64,000 nt of DNA from Azadirachta indica (Eukaryota; Streptophyta; Magnoliopsida; Sapindales; Meliaceae), in the NCBI GenBank assembly GCA_022749755.1, contig CM040440.1, positions 11,209,269-11,273,268 of the forward strand. The letters run 5' to 3'. Below the pieces are notes generated by a model. It was not told the DNA's origin, made no database searches, and saw nothing but the letters and a program-made list of their open reading frames with translations. The translations under genes were made by a program, and so were the position numbers. Numbering within the stretch: the stretch's first letter is position 1; every line of letters begins with the position of its first letter. Positions 59,990 through 64,000 of the stretch are shown here, piece after piece.

Positions 59990-60980
59990 TATAATAATTA
60001 GATCCTTTTATTTAATAGATAACAACTATTGTTAGAGATTGTTTTGTTATAAATAAATTTATATTATAATTATTTTTATTTTGTTATAATAAAAGGACCC
60101 GTACATTATTTTTACTTCAAAAAATATGACAATTTAATAAATTATTTTAACAATGTGATATATATTAGGTAACACATTTTTTTTAATTTTATTACTATTT
60201 TAATTTAATATATTACTTTAATAGTATAATTGTTATGTTACATTAATGTAATAAATTTGTATTAATAATGTTTTCATTACCATATTATTTATAAAATAAA
60301 ATTGTTATGGTACTTTAATATAATAATTAACTATCAGTAATTTTACATCAACATTAATAAGTACAAATTAAAAGTTACAATACTTCAAATAAAATATAAA
60401 AATATAAATAAATTTAAGTATAAATTTAATAAAGTGGTAACAAATATAAAATTTCAATAATAATAAAGTTATTATTAGTTAATAGTAATATTAAAAAATA
60501 TAAATTAAGTATTAGTATTCTACTAGTTAAAAATAGCAAAAATGGAAAGTCATTGAAACATTTATAGAAAAATATATAGGGCCATTATAGAGTCCAATAA
60601 CTAAGTATTTAATATGATTGTTCAATTAATTTTCATAAATAATAATAATAATTGGTAGACAAATTTAAATATAAATTTGCATATCTTTATTAACCAAACT
60701 TTGTACTTTTTTCAATTGGAAAAATAAATTTGTATTCAGTTAACTATATTTGTTTATTATTTGTCCTAAATTGTTTTGCATTAAGTTAATACTATTAGAA
60801 TAACAACAATCATAATAAAAATAGAAAAATTATATTTGTAATTATAACAGCAAATGAGTAAATTATATTTTTTATGTTATATTATAATTATTATTATTAC
60901 ATTATTATATATATATAAGAATATTAAAAGATTTTATATAACATTAAATATTTAATTTTGTTGTTAATTCAACTTTAGAC
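59990..60980. other. Very AT-rich non-coding DNA
   Basis: Low-complexity AT sequence without coding potential. It may be the interior of the CACTA-like element whose subterminal repeats begin near 60985. Confidence 0.35.
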
Positions 60981-60984
60981 TATG

Positions 60985-61642
60985 CCAAGAGTCGCCGTTG
61001 AAAACATTTTTTAGCGGTGACAAAAAAAATTATCACCAAAACGTTCTTTAGCAGCAAGAAGAAGACGTTGCCAAAGAAGCTTTTAGCGACGACAAAATGT
61101 CGCTGCTAAATATGCTTTTAGAGACAACAAAGTCACATGTTGTTGCTAAAAATGCATAAGGGAGATGACCTAAAATGTTTTTAGAGATGAAATGTCCTTT
61201 TGTCGCTAAAAAGACCTTTAGCAACAATAGCTTGGCACTGATAAAAATGTCTATTGCAACGAAACAAGATTTGCTGCCAAAAAGGGCTTGTTGCTAAAAA
61301 TTGTTTCAACAACGACAATAAATGTCATCGCCAAAGAGTGTATTAGGAACAACGATTGTCGTCACTTAAAGGTTTACTTTTAGCGATAACAGTTGTCATC
61401 TCTTTGTTGCTCAGTTTTGGGCACCAGATGGCACCAATACTATTGGCGATGACTATCCATGTCACCGCTAAAGGTCTACCTTTAGCTACGAAATTGTTTT
61501 TACTAAAGGTGAAAATTATTTTATTTTATTTTTTATGTTTTAGTGACGACAATTAAAATATTGTCGTTAAAAGTGCTTTTTATCGATGAATTTTTTGACG
61601 TTGCTAAAAATATTGTCATTAAATCCTAATTTTCTTGTAATA
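60985..61642. mobile_element. CACTA-like element end with subterminal repeats
   Basis: More than ten copies of TTTAGCGACGACA-type words occur in both orientations (for example 61082-61110, where TTTAGCGACGACA faces TGTCGCTGCTAAA). They lead to a right terminus 'ATCCTAATTTTCTTGTAATA' at 61623-61642. Reverse-complemented, that resembles the plant CACTA end CACTACAAGAAAATTAGGAT. Subterminal arrays of transposase-binding words next to such a terminus are characteristic. The matching left end was not found, so it is truncated or decayed. No transposase. Confidence 0.68.
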
Positions 61643-62602
61643 CAGTTAGTATTTGGGTTTTCTAGTCTTTTGCTTATTTTTATTATTTTGTTAATCTTTA
61701 TATGCAACAGTGAAGAAAAGAGCTTAAAAGATGTAGCCTTCAAGATTTCCTAATTTCATAAGGATTAAGGTAGTTTTTCCGAATGGGACGAGAAAAGTTT
61801 ACTGTGGAAACCGTTATTGAAGACATTTTGGCAAGGAAAAAAAATAAAGTCATTCTTTAGGAGATAAGGAAAATAATCCTAATTGCATTAGGATTGATAG
61901 ACTTTATGGTAGTAACTAAAATAACAATAATTTTTTCTATAGAGTCTTAAATCACATGAGATTTTTTTTATTGGAAACTAGAGGTCTAGAGCTTTCTAGT
62001 GATACATTATTTGCCACTAGATTTGAAGAGGGCTGAATGTAGTAATTAAATAAATGTACATCCTAAAAATTTAATAAGTTAGAATGGAAGTTAAACCCTA
62101 GTCAAGATAGAATTAATGCAAACCCTAATTTGAAAAAGGAGAACTATGCCAAGATTACCACTATATATTTACCAAAAACATCAAGAGGCCAGGAGAACAA
62201 GACACAAAACAAGGAAGAGTTCTAAGGAGGCTAAGCTGTAGAAGGGTGCTATATGCTCATCTCTTTATGGTTCTTTTTGGTATTTTATTTATTTTCATTA
62301 TGCTCTTTAGTTGCCAAAGTCATTAGCATTTATGCCACTATCATCTCTATAGGGATTGTTGCCATGTGGGCTTATGGGTGCCTATGTGACTTTGGTGCTT
62401 GACTGTCCAACCTACTGGTGTACTATGTGTACAATATAAAGCCCTTCCTGTCCATCCATTGTTTAGTAGTAAGGCTCTAAGCTTATGTTGTGAACTGTAA
62501 TAGGTGCCTTACAATAATCAATTAAGGCTTGAAAGAAATACGAATGACCTTGACTAGTAGCTGTAGTTTTTAGTTCAATGGTTGGGCCTTGATCCTAACA
62601 AG

Positions 62603-62613
62603 TGGTATCAAAG
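62603..62613 (+). other. PBS of the TRIM, tRNA-Met type
   Basis: TGGTATCAAAG matches the initiator-tRNA-Met primer site TGGTATCAGAG at 10 of 11 positions, two bases after the first LTR's CA end. Confidence 0.85.
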
Positions 62614-62647
62614 TGAGGTTGCAAGTTTGAATTTCTCGAGTGTTGCT

Positions 62648-62668
62648 AAGGGAGGGAAAGGGAGGGGA
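62648..62668 (+). other. Polypurine tract of the TRIM
   Basis: A 21-base all-purine run of A and G directly precedes the second LTR; it would prime plus-strand synthesis. Confidence 0.85.
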
Positions 62669-63599
62669 CCCAACTTGTTAGTGTACTATGTATGCATTGC
62701 GACGCCCCCTTATCTACCAGCTAGTCAATAACAGGGCTTTGCGTTATCATTGTGAACTGTAAGTGTTGCCTTGCAGGAATCAATTAAGGCTTAAAGGAAA
62801 TATGGTTGAGGCATGATCTTAACAAAATTGTCTTTGTTAGGGTTAGGGATGAAACCCTAAGTAGATCTTTCATAGTTTTATATTAATTTAAGAGATTTTC
62901 AAACTTATTTACGATTATAAAATTGTGCTTAAGGTGTACTTATTATTAGTATGTTTAAATAGTTTAAGATCATAGCCCTTCTAATTTAGATGTGATATAT
63001 TGATGTAAGATTTAAGGACTATACCCATTCTTATATGAATTAATTATTTGATAATATGATAACTATACGGATTTGATTGTTATTACTTGACGTTCTTATA
63101 TTTATAGTGGTAGTGCATTCTTGGCGTGATAATAATAACCCATACCAAGCATTATCAAATGTGCTAAAATAGGTGAACTTAAATCTCACAATTTGTACTA
63201 AGGTTAAATTTATAATCAATGAATAACTAATGTATGTGATTAGATTGTATGTTAAGAAAATTGTTACCATATAAAATTATTGAAATTTCTTCATTACAAC
63301 TATGAAAGTGATAAGTAGTTGTGGATTCTTGAACCATAACGCTTTTTGTTTTTTAATTGATTTCTTCCCTTGATTTGCTCTCTTGAGTAATTCTATTTTA
63401 TCTTATATGCTATCTTTGTTTATCTAAAACTTGATCCTATTTATTTGTTCCACATTCACATTTAGATTTTGCATTCATCTATCCTAGGATTTAGTATAAA
63501 GAAACATTAATCAAACCTGTTTTGTGTGAGATCGACCTTGTGAAAATACTTATCATATTACAATTGATTTATATACTTGCGAGTTTTAATTTCGATTCA

Positions 63600-64000
63600 A
63601 GAACACTTACTTTAAGGTAACTAGAATGTGACAATGAACAACACATTATGTAGGATGTCTTTGATGATGTTTCTACTAGATTTCAGTGGTAGCATGACTT
63701 GGTATTTGGTCGATGTCATTTGAGGAGACTAATGCTGAGCATAATTGATAACAAATGCTATTGGTTTGTTGGCTATTGCGTGTTGAAGTTCATGGCTGTT
63801 TGAGGTCGTTTTTGGTGTTTTTGATGACCTTTGATAGCAAAAAATATATATGGGGCTTTTGGTAGACAATGCAACAAGAGTTCGTTGATGGTTTGCATTG
63901 AAAGTAAAAGGAGTTAGAACAATGGCTCTAGGTAGCACTAATGGTAGTGGTTAGGTTTTTGTACTTTTTCTTATTTTCTACAAACTCAAAATTCTAAATC
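63600..64000. other. No recognisable feature
   Basis: Short frames only; no element ends or conserved blocks seen before the window ends. Confidence 0.3.

Larger units (their letters stand above)
62404..62824 (+). mobile_element. TRIM (miniature LTR retrotransposon)
   Basis: Two direct repeats, 62404-62600 and 62669-62824, share 'GTGTACTATGT', 'TGTGAACTGTAA', 'AATCAATTAAGGCTT' and a 'GATC.TAACA' end. Between them lie a PBS (62603-62613) and a purine tract (62648-62668), with only about 68 bp of internal DNA. This is the TRIM layout: no coding capacity, mobilised in trans. The right repeat has lost about 40 bp and its TG start. The extra 93 bp left of 62404 also belongs to the insertion relative to copy 1, so the true left border may be nearer 62311. 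Confidence 0.83.
61660..63600 (+). mobile_element. LTR-like repeat, family 2, copy 2 (with TRIM)
   Basis: Collinear with 24470-25345 up to about 62310, and again from 62825 to about 63025 after a TRIM-bearing insertion. A TATATATTTA sequence near 62162 could be its TATA box. The part after 63025 ends with 'gtgagatcgaccttgtgaaaatactt...' (63526-63560), a phrase reminiscent of the U5 end of Athila-like LTRs. No PBS was identified after it. Confidence 0.5.

Overview
The window reads as nuclear DNA of a flowering plant, most likely a eudicot. It is AT-rich with spliceosomal-gene debris, carries a plant-specific SKn-type (HIRD11-like) dehydrin and a PPR remnant, and is dominated by plant Ty3/gypsy and Ty1/copia retrotransposons, MITEs and a TRIM. 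Nothing points to bacterial or organellar DNA: there are no operons, Shine-Dalgarno sites, rRNAs or CRISPRs, and I recognised no tRNA gene. Only one gene looks intact, the dehydrin at 43275-43598 (minus). A G-box/ABRE overlapping a DRE/CRT core lies about 300 nt upstream of its ATG. Other cellular gene remnants are broken: an intronless MO25-like copy (28460-29500), a PPR gene split by a 10.3-kb retrotransposon (30060-30543 and 40874-41545), and a plant mobile domain (PMD) sequence split by a solo LTR (5960-9260).

Layout. 0-5.5 kb: copia RT relic, an unidentified coding-like fragment, small tandem repeats. 5.9-9.3 kb: PMD relic containing a solo copia-type LTR (5-bp TSD GTTTG), which itself contains a hAT-like MITE (8-bp TSD GTTTATGT). 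11-16.1 kb: minus-strand Tat-like gypsy relic (RT, RNase H, integrase, and a downstream region with degenerate tandem repeats), its integrase cut by another LTR of the same copia-type family (TSD GCTTT). 16.3-21.8 kb: minus-strand gypsy derivative that lost RT to integrase, then a plus-strand LTR-PBS-gag start, then an opposed LTR fragment. 22-28.4 kb: a long-TIR element with an exact 8-bp TSD, an LTR copy, a UBN2-type gag relic and AT-rich DNA. 28.4-41.9 kb: MO25 and PPR relics and the near-complete Athila-like element. 42-44 kb: dehydrin neighbourhood. 45-47.8 kb: a long-TIR element with two further inverted-repeat elements nested inside; its related empty site is preserved elsewhere in the window (about 26990). 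48.2-59 kb: two minus-strand copia-type relics with gag but no recognisable pol, carrying hAT-like and gypsy-LTR insertions. 59.6-64 kb: short repeats, a CACTA-like subterminal repeat array, and an LTR with a TRIM inside it.

The main value of the window is a readable insertion order supported by target-site duplications and by host reading frames that resume across insertions. I did not find a convincing undescribed biological system. The nearest candidates are the gag-only copia-type derivatives, the long-TIR family with large variable cores, and the tandem-repeat region downstream of the Tat-like pol. Boundaries without a TSD are approximate, and all family calls come from reading the sequence, not from database searches.
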